Assembly (NCBI GenBank): GCA_013396915.1
Contig: VWZL01001969.1
Span: 806,001 to 870,000, forward strand
Source of the DNA: Stercorarius parasiticus
Taxonomy: Eukaryota > Chordata > Aves > Charadriiformes > Stercorariidae
DNA: 64,000 nt
Direction: 5' to 3'
Shown here: piece after piece, positions 1 to 11,860 of the stretch
Numbering within the stretch: the stretch's first letter is position 1
Layout of the letters: each line of letters starts with the position of its first letter
Program-made: the position numbers and the translations under genes
The notes under the pieces: generated by a model
Seen by the model: only the letters and a program-made list of their open reading frames with translations
Databases searched by the model: none
What the model was told of the DNA's origin: nothing

Positions 1-201
1 TTGTCAGTAGCAGCCTAATTACTTCCCAGTTTTATTAACATATGATACAGCTAAAATGCAATATTAAAAACCTAACCTCCTCGGCAAATACTGCTCTGTT
101 CCCCCACCTTTTTTACTCATTGCTGCATCTCAGATTACTTGATCTTTTTTGGTTACATGGGTTATTTGTTTTTTTTATTACTTTCACCAGTGTAAAGAAC
201 C

Positions 202-411
202 TCATAGAACCACAGAACAGCCCAGGTTGGAAGGGACCTCAAAAAATCATCTGATGCAACCTTTCATGGGAAAAGGAGCCTAGATTATATTATCTAGCAT
301 CCTGTCCAATCTCATCTTGAAAACCTCCCGCGATGGCGACTCTAACACATCCCTGGGGAGGTTGTTCCAGTGATTGATTGTTCTCATTGTAAAAAAAAAC
401 TCCTATATCAA
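202..411 (-). mobile_element. CR1 LINE 3' fragment
   Basis: On the minus strand the element ends in the CR1 tail, seen here reversed as TCATAGAACCACAGAACAGCCCAGGTTGGAAGGGACCTC (written in two pieces: TCATAGAACCACAGAACAG and CCCAGGTTGGAAGGGACCTC). Further in are CATCCTGTCCAATCTCATC and CCTGGGGAGGTTGTTCCAGTG, the reversed coding end of the CR1 ORF2. It is about 210 bp, 5'-truncated, diverged and in sense orientation to TMEM163. A chance frame at 42-254 overlaps it. Confidence 0.9.
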
Positions 412-795
412 GATTACTTAAGTTATTCATTGAAAACATTGCTTACCTTATTCATGGAAAATATTTTAATAATTTCAGTAGAGCTACAGAGATAAACATG
501 ACAAAGAGAACTGTGAGAAAAGTCATTATAAAACATTAGCATTTGTATTAATATTCTTGAGGTAGAAACTATGTTCTCAGATTTGCAAAGCTGCCATCAA
601 AACAAGCTTCAGTTCGTCATCCAACCCTCTGCCAGCTACGATACTTATAAACAAAAGATAATACTCCTAATTCCTACATATAATTGTGTTACCTTCCAAG
701 AGCTGGAAGGTCTAGTTTATTTTAATTCTGTATTTTCTTGACTGTTAAGAATCTTACCATGATATATTCTTCTAAGAGAAATAAGTTTTTCATCA

Positions 796-981
796 TGGGA
801 ATAGTGGAACAGTTTGCTCAGAGAGGTTGCAGTCTCCATCCTTGGAAGGTTTCAAGACCTGACTGGATAAAGTTCTGGGTAACCTATTCTGATCTCACAG
901 CTGACTCTGCTTTGAGCAAGAGCCTGGGCTAGAGACCTCCTGAGGTCCCTTCCAACCTGAATTATCCTATGATCCTATGAA
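796..981 (+). mobile_element. CR1 LINE 3' fragment, old
   Basis: The plus strand reads TGGAACAGTTTGCTCAGAGAGG, split here as TGGAACAGTTTGCTC and AGAGAGG. Then come TCTCCATCCTTGGAAGG, GCTTTGAGCAAGAGCC and GAGGTCCCTTCCAACC, with a terminal ATCCTATGATCCTATGA. This is the 3' end of CR1, about 185 bp. Substitutions and small deletions relative to the usual CR1 form suggest an older copy. Confidence 0.88.
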
Positions 982-2862
982 TTTTTATTCACAAAATCTT
1001 CACCTCTGCAGGCTCTGTCAAGATCTTTCAGCACTAATGGCTCCTAATAGCCCACAGAAAAAGAAACGTTAAAATCTCTACAGGTTGTTTTCACCACTGG
1101 AGTGAAGAGGCAGTGTTGAAACTATTAACTTTGCAAGGAACTGGAACTTAGCATTAAAATGAGCTGCAGGGCGATAAGAGCAAGATGAGCTCTAAACCCA
1201 GGAGTAACGTGAGCTATTTCAGCAAAGCTGAGCAAATCAGTTTTATGATGGACGCAGGACTGAATCTCTGAATAAACCCACTAATGAAACCTCTGGAGTT
1301 TAAGTAAGAAAAAAGTTAAATTATAGAAGTAATTAATTTAGTAAAAACTATAAATGTGCTAATTCCTGTTTCCCTATGATTTGAAACGATTTTAGTATTA
1401 GTGGGTGACAGAGGGGAATATCATGTATGGAATCATTCGGGGAAGTCATATGGCACAACACACAAGGCAACTGCCCAAGAGGTCTTGCTATGTCAGGAGT
1501 AGCAATAGCCACCCCAGCACACACCCCAGACACTGCAGGGGCAGGTGACAGCGAGACCTCTATGGCTGGGTACTGTATCTCCATGGCACGACAGGGCCTG
1601 TTCAGTCTACTGCACAACTGTGCCACAAGCACAGCTCTGCTGCCCATTATTTTAAAAAGAGGCATTAAAATTACAATGCAGCTCTTCACGCATTTGCTCC
1701 TTGCTACCCATTCTGCAATATTGCTGCGATAATTCTAGCCACATTTTTCACTAGAGTGACATCCAGAAGTGTGAAGACTGTAAAATCTGCCTCTTAAACC
1801 CATTAAAGGGTTACTCTAAAAATAACAATTACTAGTCACTGTGGCATGTTACTGTAATGCACAGGCAAAAGATGCAATATCAGCCTCAGTCTCCAGATTC
1901 CTGCATCTTTGTCATGCTCTCTGCTAATCTTAAACTTCTTTGTGTCCAATTAGACAGTTATATTGCTTGTTTATGTTTGTGCTGTAGCTTATCTATTAGC
2001 AGGTTTAGTTACTGAGGACGGCTTGGACACCAAACTGTACACAATCGCAGCTTTTCAGAGTATTTACATCTGCCTGTTGCTGGGTGAAGAGGGAATAGAG
2101 TCACTTTAAGATACACTTTAAAAGAAACAAAGTGGGCACGCTTCTCATCGCACATGTTCCATAATCCACCTCCAACTGCCAGAATTCAGATCAGCATTGT
2201 TACAGCTACTCCTTTCTCGCACCATAAAAAAAACCCCATACCAGATTACAAAATAAAGAGAATTCAAGTAATACTCCAAATTATCATTGAAAACCGATTT
2301 CTCAATTATTATATTAAAAAATAAACTGTGTCATCACACAGTCTAACCTCTGCTTAAAGAACATGGAGGGGAAATGCTGTTTATATCTGAGACTCAGATT
2401 AGCTATGCTAGGGATCCATTTCATGTTGAAAATGTTATAGGCCTTCTAAAACTTTTATTACCCTCAGGAGTTCAACTAGTCACTGCAGAACAGGGTACTT
2501 ATATCCTTTAAAATCATGCAGCTGAACTGGGTCAACAGTTCCATAAATAATTTGATTCTCCAGGTATTAAATATCTGCCAATAAAAGCTAACAGGCATTT
2601 CTACAACTCAGAGATTTTGAAAACTCTTACGACCTATTTTGTAGTTCCTGGTCTGCACAGACTGTACAGTTGCACTTACAGAAGACCTGCCTTACAACCA
2701 CCCCCCCGGCTTGTGAAGAGCTGGTCACTGCTCCTGGCCTTGTAGAATCAGAGATTCTGTCATTCCCGAGGCTGGAAATTAAAGCCTGTTGAGAATTTCT
2801 GTAACACTCATTTTTATGTCACTCATCAAATTCCAGTACAGAACACCATCATATCCTTGATT
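982..2862. other. Intron sequence without recognisable elements
   Basis: No repeat or exon is recognised. Between 1427 and 1689 the sequence is GC-richer than its surroundings and open on both strands (101 codons plus, 113 codons minus), with no familiar domain. At about 2743-2778 GTAGAATCAGAGATTCTGTC faintly resembles a reversed CR1 tail but is not convincing. Confidence 0.6.
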
Positions 2863-2885
2863 TATATATGTGTGTGTGTGTGTGT
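2863..2885 (+). repeat. (TA)n(TG)n microsatellite
   Basis: TATATA runs into eight TG dinucleotides. The tract is short and uninterrupted. It is followed by AT-rich DNA with scattered ATGCATAC-type motifs to about 3130. Confidence 0.9.
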
Positions 2886-5551
2886 AAATAATAGGCAATA
2901 TACACAAATACTGCCTAATCAACTAGCCGTGAAGTAAAAGGAAAGGCTTTCACAAATTAAATAGATTTTGGATCTAGCTCCGGTAAAATCATTGCCAAGT
3001 CTACAGATGCCACACTTTTAGAAACAGATTTTAGAATGTATAAATATATACATTCGCTATTTCATATTTAATATAAATTCTATGTGTGAGGATTTTTTGT
3101 GTGTGCATGCATAAATGTATGCATACATGTATTTCTGCCTGGATAAGAGCAAAGTTTATGATTGATTCACTTTTGCCTGAATATGGGATAGTGGATTTAT
3201 GGAGAAATAATGCATTTTAATAAGTCAGCCTAATGAAGCACCTCTAAAACTTGTATCTAGCACTGTACCTGCATGTAGTATTTTGGCTAAATATTTCAGA
3301 AGAAAGTGTGGTGTAGAAATTTTCAGTGTGGTTAAAAAGAAACTATATTTCTCCTCCTATAAAGCAGATATCCAAGTTTTGCAAACTCTGCACTGTGCCT
3401 TGCTGCGTAGGAGAGATGTGCATGTGCCATGTGAGAACCAACTCATGGTAGCCGAGAACTAAACAAGAGGAAGGTTCCTAGCTATTTGCAGTTTGTAGGC
3501 TATCTCCATGCATTTGACATTTTTCCAGATCACTTAGCTATTCCATTCACTCATCACAAAGGAGTTTTTCCTCCAGCCACAGAGGTTTGCCCCGAACTGT
3601 GGGTAGGTGTGGATTTTGCCATCTGCGCTTTAAGTCTCTTTCGTATGTATGGCACAGATAAAATTATCCACAGTTTTTTCAATGTGACTGATATGTTGGG
3701 TCTGAATTGAGAGGATTATTTTCATTCAACACTACCTAAATAGACAGTGCTCATTTAGTTGGGCTAACCAGTACAGGAGAGCCAATCTGCACATGAAAAT
3801 TTAAATACAGTACTAATACTGAAAATTAGGGGTTTTTAATTCTGTGAACCAAGAGTGAATATACCCTGCAACCATATAGATCAGTATTCACTCTTATTTG
3901 AATCAGAGTAAAAGAAAGAAGAGCCAGACCTAACCTGGAAGTATGACAGCCGTTTCCTCCCATAAAAAGTCGTTTCTAATTCTTTTAGAGTAGGATACGT
4001 CACGGTCCCTATATTCCATCCATAAATGTAATACAAATATACACAGTATAACTTCAGTGAGGCTCCCCATCCCCAAATCCTGGGGTAAATATTCTCAAGT
4101 GGTGTCATCTGAACACAAGCAAGGGACAAAAAGGGAGTTTGATCAGTTTGGAACGAGAGGCTCCCTCCACCTTAGGGTCTCACCTGTCATCACATTTTCT
4201 CAGTAAGAAAGAAGTCTTTACATGAACTCCCCACATTTCCCCAGCAGCCACAGAGACATACTCACTTCCTTCACCAGCAGACATGGCTCTACACAAGGCG
4301 GCAACGGTGATGCCTCTTTACAGAATCGGCACAAGGCAGTCAGAGTAATAAAGGGCAACTCCAATGATTACCCTAAAGCAAAAATCACTGGCAGGATGAA
4401 AGCCTCTGGAGTGCTCTGGACTAGGCCATAAGCAACTGGACAAGAGACTATAGAGCAAAAGCAGATTTACAACTAAGAGAGATAACGTAATGCGAGGCAG
4501 TAAGGTATCATTTCATGAAGCCATACAGCACTCCCCTAGCAACTAAAGAAGGATACCACGTACATATCTCATTTCCCCCATCTTCCACAAAGGAATTGCA
4601 CCAGAAAGTAAAGAGCTGGGGGACAAGGTGTCAAAGGAGCATTTGTCCAGGAGATACCTGTGCCGACAAAGAGAACACCACAGCAAAGGACAGTTCCTTC
4701 GGGTATATTCAATTCAGAGTGGGTGTCTACTTACCATACACAGACTTGTACAGATGATTTTATTATTACTGTTTACTTAAGTCTAAATTCCAGAGAAAAG
4801 GTAACTAAGCAACGAGGTAAGGGTTTCCAATCATTTCACTAGGCTTCTCCAAAGGTCACATGCCTAAGAAGATGCAAGGTTATATACACAAAGCTGTTCA
4901 AAGCTGTATCCTTCTGCGTGATAAACATCTACAGATTCACAGCATTATTTAAAACACTAACATGCCTACTTGCTGCACTGCCCCATTTACCTGAAGAAGT
5001 TACTTACAACAAAAAACCAAACGCAAGGCATATTCTGTGAAAAGATGACTGTCAGAGAGTACAAGCCCAGGAAGCTATCAAGCAGCCAAGGAAAGGGATT
5101 GGTACACTGGTGATTTTGTAGTCATTGGGTATTCTAAAAAAAATGTTGATATTATTAATATGCTTCATAAAATGTTTTTCAATACCCTAACACCAATGTC
5201 ATACTGTTACATAGCCATAAATTTCACCCCTAGTACAAAAAGTCCTCGGAAAGGGTCAGAATATCCTTATTTCCTTCCTTTCTTTCTCTCTTCATTACAT
5301 ATGCCTACGTAATAGATAAGCCAGATATATGGATATTCACATAGTGGATTCCTAGAGTTCTCTGACAACTGAAAACCCCAGTGAATCACCAGGTTCTTCC
5401 TTCATTAGACAGAAAAAAGCACAACAATGCTGAGCATTTATAAACTGAAGATATATGTACACATGTGTGTAAATATGCATATATACACACACAGATTAGA
5501 AATAAGATGTACATCTTTATCAGTGAGAATAATTAAATATAGGTGTAGGGT

Positions 5552-5628
5552 AGTGAAGAATGTAAGAAATTTTCTAATTGTTGCATCCAGCATGCTCATT
5601 ATCAGTCAGGTTTCTTATTTATGTGTCC
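5552..5628 (+). repeat. Unclassified direct repeat, copy 1
   Basis: AGTGAAGAATGTAAGAAATT ... GCATCCAGCATGCTCATTAT, CAGTCAGGTTTCTTATTTA is paralleled about 900 bp away at 6446-6525. The shared core ATCCAGCATGCTCATTAT is identical. Flanking matches continue for about 30 bp on each side with substitutions and one-base indels. I do not recognise the family. Confidence 0.6.
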
Positions 5629-6445
5629 CTGAGAAACAGTCAAATATCTTTCTTAGAGATTGCTTTTAGCTCGAACTAAGCTAGAAATTCTTGGGTTAAG
5701 CTCTTACAGTTGTGCTTTTCTGGATGTCAAAATAGATGAGAATACTGGTCCATTCTATGATTCTCCCCATAATTCAAGAACCTATTAGGAATCAAATCCT
5801 CAGGGCAGGCGTTTTTCACTTGGACAGTGGGTTCAGCACTATGATAGCATCAAATCCAGCTGCCACAGCTGAGGTACAATGTACGGAGGTGAAAGTTAAG
5901 TTACTGACACATAGCAAAGTTTTCAGACAATATCTAATTGCCAAGCTGTAAAGCCTGCAAGACCTTCACAATTCTTGACGCATTGTTTCTAAACCTAGCA
6001 CAAGGTGAGAAAAGATATGCGAAATAAATAAAGGAACAGAGATAACTGAAGCCACCTACTGTTCCAGGTAAAGTGTCATCTTACCCACAAGGAAAGAGCG
6101 CTCCAGAATCATACATTGCCCCACTGAGGACAGAAATGACTGTTTTCTCCTGGCAAAAAGCTTTTTCAGCAGCAGGTGGAGGTCTGACAGATATCTGCAC
6201 CCTCGTCTGCCACAAGATAATTCTTGTTATTTTAATATTACTGCCAATATTTTGGCTTCAGCAATGTAAGGAAAAAAAACCATCCATATCTGCATTCATT
6301 ATGTACCATGTCATGGCAACACAGAGCGCCGAGAGTTCATTGGCAATTATTTGCCCATGATACAATTTAATTTTCTTATTACAGTAATAAGGGAAAAAAT
6401 AGCTGGACTCTGACATATGTAATCAAAAAAATCCCACCAACCCAA

Positions 6446-6525
6446 CAGTGAAAGAATGTGAGCCTTCTGCTCGTGGCTTTATCCAGCATGCTCATTATGA
6501 GTAACGTTTCCTATTTACTCTGGCA
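6446..6525 (+). repeat. Unclassified direct repeat, copy 2
   Basis: AGTGAAAGAATGTGAGCCTT ... ATCCAGCATGCTCATTATGA, GTAACGTTTCCTATTTA corresponds to copy 1 at 5552-5628 in the same orientation. It may be a local duplication or two copies of an unnamed ancient dispersed repeat. Both lie in the TMEM163 downstream intron. Confidence 0.6.
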
Positions 6526-7404
6526 CTGGGTTAAGAAAGATGTTGACCAGTTGGTTCTTGGGAAACACAGAATTTAACTTGGTACCACCAACGAAATAAT
6601 ATATAATAAACACCAGCTGCAGCTGTCAAGAATCACTACGTAAAATATGCTGCACAAAGTTAGTTTTTGCAATACTGAACATACAAGCTCAAACAAAACC
6701 CATCAGACAAAGGAAAAAAAAACTTGTAGCAATGGATTCTACAGGCATAAGCAGATACTCAGTCCTGCACCGCATTGTACAGAAATGCAAGATTGTCGCT
6801 CTGTAACATAACAATAAGGATATTGCTTTATAGCCTAAGAAGTAGCACTACTCCATTTACTCCATTTGACCTGAGCTGCTGCCAACTTGCTCTATTTAAA
6901 CTTACCGTGAGCAAAGTCCTGTTTTCCTAAGCAGAAGGAATCAAACAAGAGATGCTTCCTTTGTTCACGGTTTTGAGATCCTTCCAACCAACTATACATA
7001 AAAAGCTCCATCTTTTACAGCTTTTTTCACAGGGCTGTATGTTTGAAGTTTTTTATTCTGTTTTCTTAATCTTTCATTTTTTAGTGGTATTTCTCACTTT
7101 CTTCTCACACACAGTTCCAGCACTCCAACCCATGTTCTTCATTCCTGAATTTAACAGATCAAAGAGCTGCCCTTTGGCTGTATAGCTAGTTACTTGTTCA
7201 ACCTCTCATGAGACCTTTTTCCAGGTCCCTAATGCTTCAGTCTTCTATTAAGAAATTACTTCTACTGCTATTTACTTGGTTTATTTATGCACATGAAAGA
7301 CCACTGTTGCCACATCAATTTCAATAAATTTCTTCCTTCAACCGAATTTAGATTGGCTTCAGCAGACCAATAAGCTATTATGTTGCTAAAGATTTACTAA
7401 AGGG

Positions 7405-7629
7405 TAGAAGAGTAGGAAGAAATTCTTTACTGTGAGGGTGGTGAGACACTGGCACAGGTTGCCCAGAGAAGCTGTGGATGCTCCATCCCTGGAGGTGTTC
7501 AAGGCCAGGCTGGATGGGGCTTTGAGCAACCTGGTTTCATGGGACGTGTCTCTGCCCATGTCAGGGGGCTTGGAACTAGATGATCTTTAAGGTCCCTTCC
7601 AACTCAAACCGTTCTATGATTCTGTGATA
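7405..7629 (+). mobile_element. CR1 LINE 3' fragment
   Basis: The plus strand includes GAAATTCTTTACTGTGAGG, GAGACACTGGCACAGGTTGC, CATCCCTGGAGGTGTTCAAG, GGATGGGGCTTTGAGCAACC and AAGGTCCCTTCCAACTC, and ends in TCTATGATTCTGTGAT. It is about 225 bp and closely resembles the copy at 16233-16792, so probably belongs to the same subfamily and is moderately young. Confidence 0.93.
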
Positions 7630-7766
7630 ATATTCAAGAATATTTGTACACTGATTATGGAGAGCAGGAAGGGGGACCATTCATATCTCTTTGCGTATCT
7701 CGAATGGCTGAGTGATCATTCAATGTTCAAATCACAACAGAGAAGATTGGATTCAGACCTTTACCC

Positions 7767-7851
7767 TGATAACCTGCTCTAATTGACCCTGCTTTGAGCA
7801 GGGAGTTGGACTGATGAGCTCCAGAGGTGCCTGCGAACCCCAGCTGTTCTA
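7767..7851 (+). mobile_element. Degenerate CR1 3'-end remnant
   Basis: AACCTGCTCTAATTGACCCT, GCTTTGAGCAGGGAGTTGGA and CTCCAGAGGTGCCTGCGAAC match the last ~85 bp of an older CR1 type. The 3' tandem tail is gone. It lies 140 bp after a better preserved CR1 in the same orientation and is a separate, older insertion. Confidence 0.75.
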
Positions 7852-10800
7852 CAGCAGAGCACTGCACAAAAGTCTTACCACAAAGTAATAAGCTGTACCT
7901 GGCTCAAAGTGCACAGATAGTGGGGTCTACTATATTTTTACAGTCTCTGGTTTATCAGCTACATCAGAGTACATTCCTTCCTCTTAGTTGCTCTTCTTAT
8001 AAAGAAAAATAGGCAATTGCAAGAATTTTATTTTGGTCATAAATTTTCATCTTTTTTTGAGATTCAAAATTATTTCTCAAGTTACTTCAGCACTCTTTCC
8101 TTTCTTGGATTTCTTGATCACTGTTTTGTTGATGATTTGTTCAGCACCTCTTAAGTTGCCTGCATGTTAACTTGCAACCCAGCAGATCACACTGAGCAAA
8201 TCAAAACGATGTACTCTGACTCTCTTCCCAAATCTCTGTAGTCCTTCCCAATTTTTGCATCTCCTCAAGACCCACAATTCTTTCAGCCACTCTTCCAAAA
8301 TACATGAAAATGTAGTAGCCTGTTTTTACCCTCTGTTTTTACCCTGCCAAAACAGAAAGATGGTGAAGTACAAAACTATCAAAAAAGTACCAGTAACAAA
8401 CACATCAAATATTCGTCCCACTCCTACACACTCTTTCATTAATGAGCCAGCTAGGAAGAATCAAGCAGTGTCTCTCATGGCCTACAATCTTACAGTGGTT
8501 TATACCTGATCTTGGTGAACATTCATTGTATTTTCAAAGCCACTTGGTATATTTAAAAATAAAGCATAAAATTTTATTTCATTATCATTTCATCACAATT
8601 TAAGGCATACTTTGAACATCACCAGATATATCTTTTCACAATGACTTAAGAAAAATTCTCATTGATAAAAGACTTGAAAAGCCTTCCAGCTTTAGGTTCT
8701 CAGGCCATCAATATCAAAGACTTTTCAAGGAGGGCAAATTGCAAAGGTAAGTTAAAATATATTTTGCAGTTACTGTATGTGAACCACCATGAGAATCAAC
8801 AAAGATGCACATTGTGTAACTTTCATCACGTGTACACTGAAAAAGCACCTTCTCATCTTGCCCCAGAAAATGAGAGAAATCAATCTAGTAAAACTGAAAC
8901 CCATTAAACTGAGTTAAACACAGCAGGACAAATTTTCATGATAGTTTCAGCACTACAATTCCCCTGAAGTCAAATGGAAATGCATTGGTTCAGCTTAGCA
9001 GAACTTGGCACAGCAGACAGTTTTGTACTGTTCATTCTGAGTACCAGCCCATGAAATGTTGCATCTCTAACTTCCATATGGCTGCATCTTAAGATTACGC
9101 AGTTCTTTTACATCTTAGCATTTTATTCTAAGTATTTAATTCATAGCACATCGTGAGTCAGGCTGTATTCTCTGTGTCTTTTTCTGGGGTTTTGTTTTTC
9201 ATTCTATCTTTACGTTCTCTCTCAATTATGTCCAACATTTAGGGTTGGATCTAACATTGTCCTTCCATGAGAGGCTTTCCACTGATTTCAACAGATTTTG
9301 GATCAGTCTCTTGCTGCCAAGTTTACGAAACAGGAAGTTTTATAAATTTGCAACACATAATTAATTGGCAATTCCACTTTTTCACGTTATTTTCAGATAT
9401 GCTAGGAAACACAGACAAACATAATATTTCAATCAATAAAAGACAGACCTGTAAATAAAGAACGAAACTGAAGAAATGACTCTGGCACACCTTACTCTGG
9501 TAAACAGTAGTAATGCTTTTGCAGAAACCCAGAGTTTTGCACAGCCTCCTGCACTAAGGCAGAATATGACTAGGCACATGGAAACAGGAATAACGCACAG
9601 CATGACCTAAGCACCTACATGAATTTGCACCCAACTGCCCAGGAGCCTGAGAGCAGACTTCCCCAATGAGGCACTGGCACACAGCAAACAAGGACTGTGA
9701 AAGACCAGGTGTAGTTATAGGCACATACGATACAAAGATTATTTACAGGATAAGCAAGCAGTGAGGAGGAGTCATGCAACACTTTCCCAGCGTAGAGGAA
9801 AAATAATTACAGTCTTTCAAGCAAGAGACTGATTAAACACAACAGGAAATTAGAAATGTGCCTCCCGCAAAAATCTGACACAGTAAGAGTTGCCTTAAGA
9901 GACACAACCATCTCTTTGCTTGTCAGTACTATGTTGATTCTCACGTCAATTCTAGAACCGGAGGGATAACCAGACTGCCTATCCAGTGATTCATATTCCC
10001 AGCATATGGTAACCTTCTTTCACTCAGTACTGATCTCATCATGTAACCTTAGCTGTCTTCAACTGCAGGGCACGACAAGTAATTCGTTGACTTAATTTAG
10101 CCTTATGTAAAGCAGAGGGATTATATGAAAGCAAATTAAAAATGAGCATAAAAAGCAGGAAAACATGTTTGCTACTTTGCTTGTTCACTTCACTGGTTTA
10201 GCCATAGGGATATGTTGATTCTTCTTTTGTACTGGGATTTATTTTCTCTATAAAGTACTTTACAAGGTTCACTTGAAAAAGCTCAACAGAAGGAGATTTC
10301 AAAAATATGTTAATTGAATGTTGACAGGAATCTCTGTGGACGCCCACAAAAGCAAGATACTCAGGAAATGTCTGTTAAGATCTCCAAATTTGTGCAGAAA
10401 GACTAATTTTAATCACATATTTCTGGATTTATTTTTATGAATCAATGCTACATCAATCTTCTATGGCCTTTTATTCCAAACTGTTAAATATGGAGCCTTG
10501 CCAGAAAGGAACTCACAGCGCTGGCAAGCTGTTGCATGAGCCTGAGTTAATGTATGTAAAAATACTGCTTCTTGTTTTCTTAGTTTTTAGGAAAGGATTA
10601 TGAAGACAAGTTATAGTCCCCTCTGTGTGGCTTTTTTTTTTCTCTTGATCCTACCAGTTACATAAAAGCTCAGTTTCATCAGGCTTCCCTTCCTGTAGGA
10701 GGGACTTCATCAGAGGTGTTTCAGAACAAAAAATACCTATCCCCCTTTATTGTAAAATTGTAATGCCTTCCAGGGGATAGTTGAAATATCTTTGAACAAG

Positions 10801-11740
10801 CCAGATGGGATACTGCTAGAAATGGCAGCACAAAACAAAACCAAACAGATAAACGTGCTGCAATTCTCCATCTAGATGTATCCAAAGCTTTAGTAGGAGG
10901 TTAAAGTCTTTATGCACTAGCTGGAACAATTCTTGAGCCCATCTCCACCTGATCTTCTCAGCTACCACATACATTGCCAATAGAAATGCTGCAAAATGAT
11001 GCAGAATGTAATTTCCACTGTGATCAATACTGTAATGCAAATTAAAGACTTTTTTTCCCCATATGGTCTATATAACAAGCATTAAATATGCTTACTGCAA
11101 GCATATACTTTTTTCCATAAAGACGACAGGCATGTATTGATATACTCTTACCAAAACAGCAACAGTTCTGTAATAAAAAGGGTGTGTCTGTCTCTCTCTT
11201 TGTACAGCTGTTATAATAAACTGTGTCGCCCTACTATCATATCACTAATACAGGCTCAATCTTATCAGATGTTCTGTAATCTCAACTTCTAATATTATCA
11301 CTAGCAGTTGAAGCGATTTACGTTCAAAGAGAAGGGGTTCATATTCCAATCTTGTTAAGGGAAGCACAAACATAATACAAGCATCAATTTTAAAAACATA
11401 CTCTAGGAAGAATAATGGAGTAAGATGCCAAATAAAAGATTTAAAAATCCATTACAGTTTGCAAATACATTTCATTTGATACAGATTCTGGAGGGGGGAA
11501 AAAAAATGGCAAAGCCCTAACAAGCACTATCTTGGCTAAAAAGAAACTGAAAATCACAATCACAGGGAGGTTTGCTTAAAGAAAGGCTGCATGTTTGGGA
11601 CCAAACAGTAAGTTGGCAGAAGGAAAGAATACTTGCTGACATGACAAAATGTTTTTTGTCAAAGCTCTGGAATCTGTAGCATCACAGCTTGACAGCAAAA
11701 GCTCTGCAGGCCTCTACCAAAGCCAAAAGTAATTAAGTGT
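7852..11740. other. Intron sequence without recognisable elements
   Basis: AT-rich. Two short segments (around 8963 with CCTGAAGTCAAATGGAAATG and 9276 with CACTGATTTCAACAGATTTT) resemble the GACTTCAATGG-type relic seen widely in amniote genomes. They are too short to assign. Plus and minus ORFs here are under 90 codons and unrecognised. Confidence 0.55.
8318..8345 (+). repeat. Two-copy tandem repeat, ~15 bp
   Basis: CCTGTTTTTACC is followed by CTCTGTTTTTACC, two near-identical copies side by side. Confidence 0.75.
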
Positions 11741-11746
11741 ACTTAC
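11741..11746 (-). promoter_or_regulatory. 5' splice site of the TMEM163 92-bp exon
   Basis: Read on the minus strand, the exon end AT is followed by GTAAGT, a full-consensus U1-type donor. It splits an Ile codon after its second base, so the next coding exon, which is outside the window or unrecognised, must begin with A, C or T. Confidence 0.9.
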
Positions 11747-11838
11747 ATATACTCCCTGTGTGCAGAATGCACAGCAGCTGCGTTGCTGTAACGCCACAAA
11801 ACTATCGCTGATGACAAAACATCCAGGGTAGCATCAAA
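11747..11838 (-). CDS. TMEM163: TMEM163 internal exon (exon 4 by human-like numbering)
   Basis: The 92-bp exon reads on the minus strand as FDATLDVLSSAIVLWRY then SNAAAVHSAHREY, ending with two bases (AT) of a split Ile codon. I recognise it as the second transmembrane helix and following loop of TMEM163/SV31. This is a six-helix protein related to cation diffusion facilitators that exports zinc and is found on synaptic vesicles, lysosomes and plasma membrane. The motif D-A-T-L-D gives two acidic residues four apart on one helix face. It matches the DxxxD/HxxxD metal site of that family and the acidic pair that mutational work on mammalian TMEM163 links to zinc efflux. The exon is bounded by TATCTCTTTCAG upstream and GTAAGTACAC downstream. 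It starts on a codon boundary, exactly where the 12921-12964 exon ends. No stop or frameshift is present. Identification is from memory of the protein family, not a database search. Confidence 0.95.
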
Positions 11839-11860
11839 CTGAAAGAGATACAGAGTCAAT
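11839..11860 (-). promoter_or_regulatory. 3' splice site of the TMEM163 92-bp exon
   Basis: The minus strand reads ATTGACTCTGTATCTCTTTCAG immediately before the exon: a pyrimidine-rich tract ending in CAG. A TTGAC-like branch-point candidate lies about 20 bases upstream of the AG; the branch-point call is an inference. Confidence 0.88.

Larger units (their letters stand above)
1..11746 (-). other. TMEM163 downstream intron (partial, at least 11.7 kb)
   Basis: The stretch from the exon donor to the left edge of the window is assigned to the intron after the 92-bp exon. I searched the minus strand for sequence encoding the remaining TMEM163 segments (ACVILGVIF, VVKAIHDL, the last helices and the C-terminus ending HYEMFE) and saw none. 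It holds four CR1 pieces, a TG microsatellite, an unclassified direct-repeat pair and two splice-flanked microexon candidates. It is AT-rich with no protein-like ORF. Confidence 0.75.

Noticed and set aside
2743..2778. GTAGAATCAGAGATTCTGTC, possible reversed CR1 tail
   Set aside because: Similarity stops after about 30 bp and the adjoining sequence does not follow CR1.
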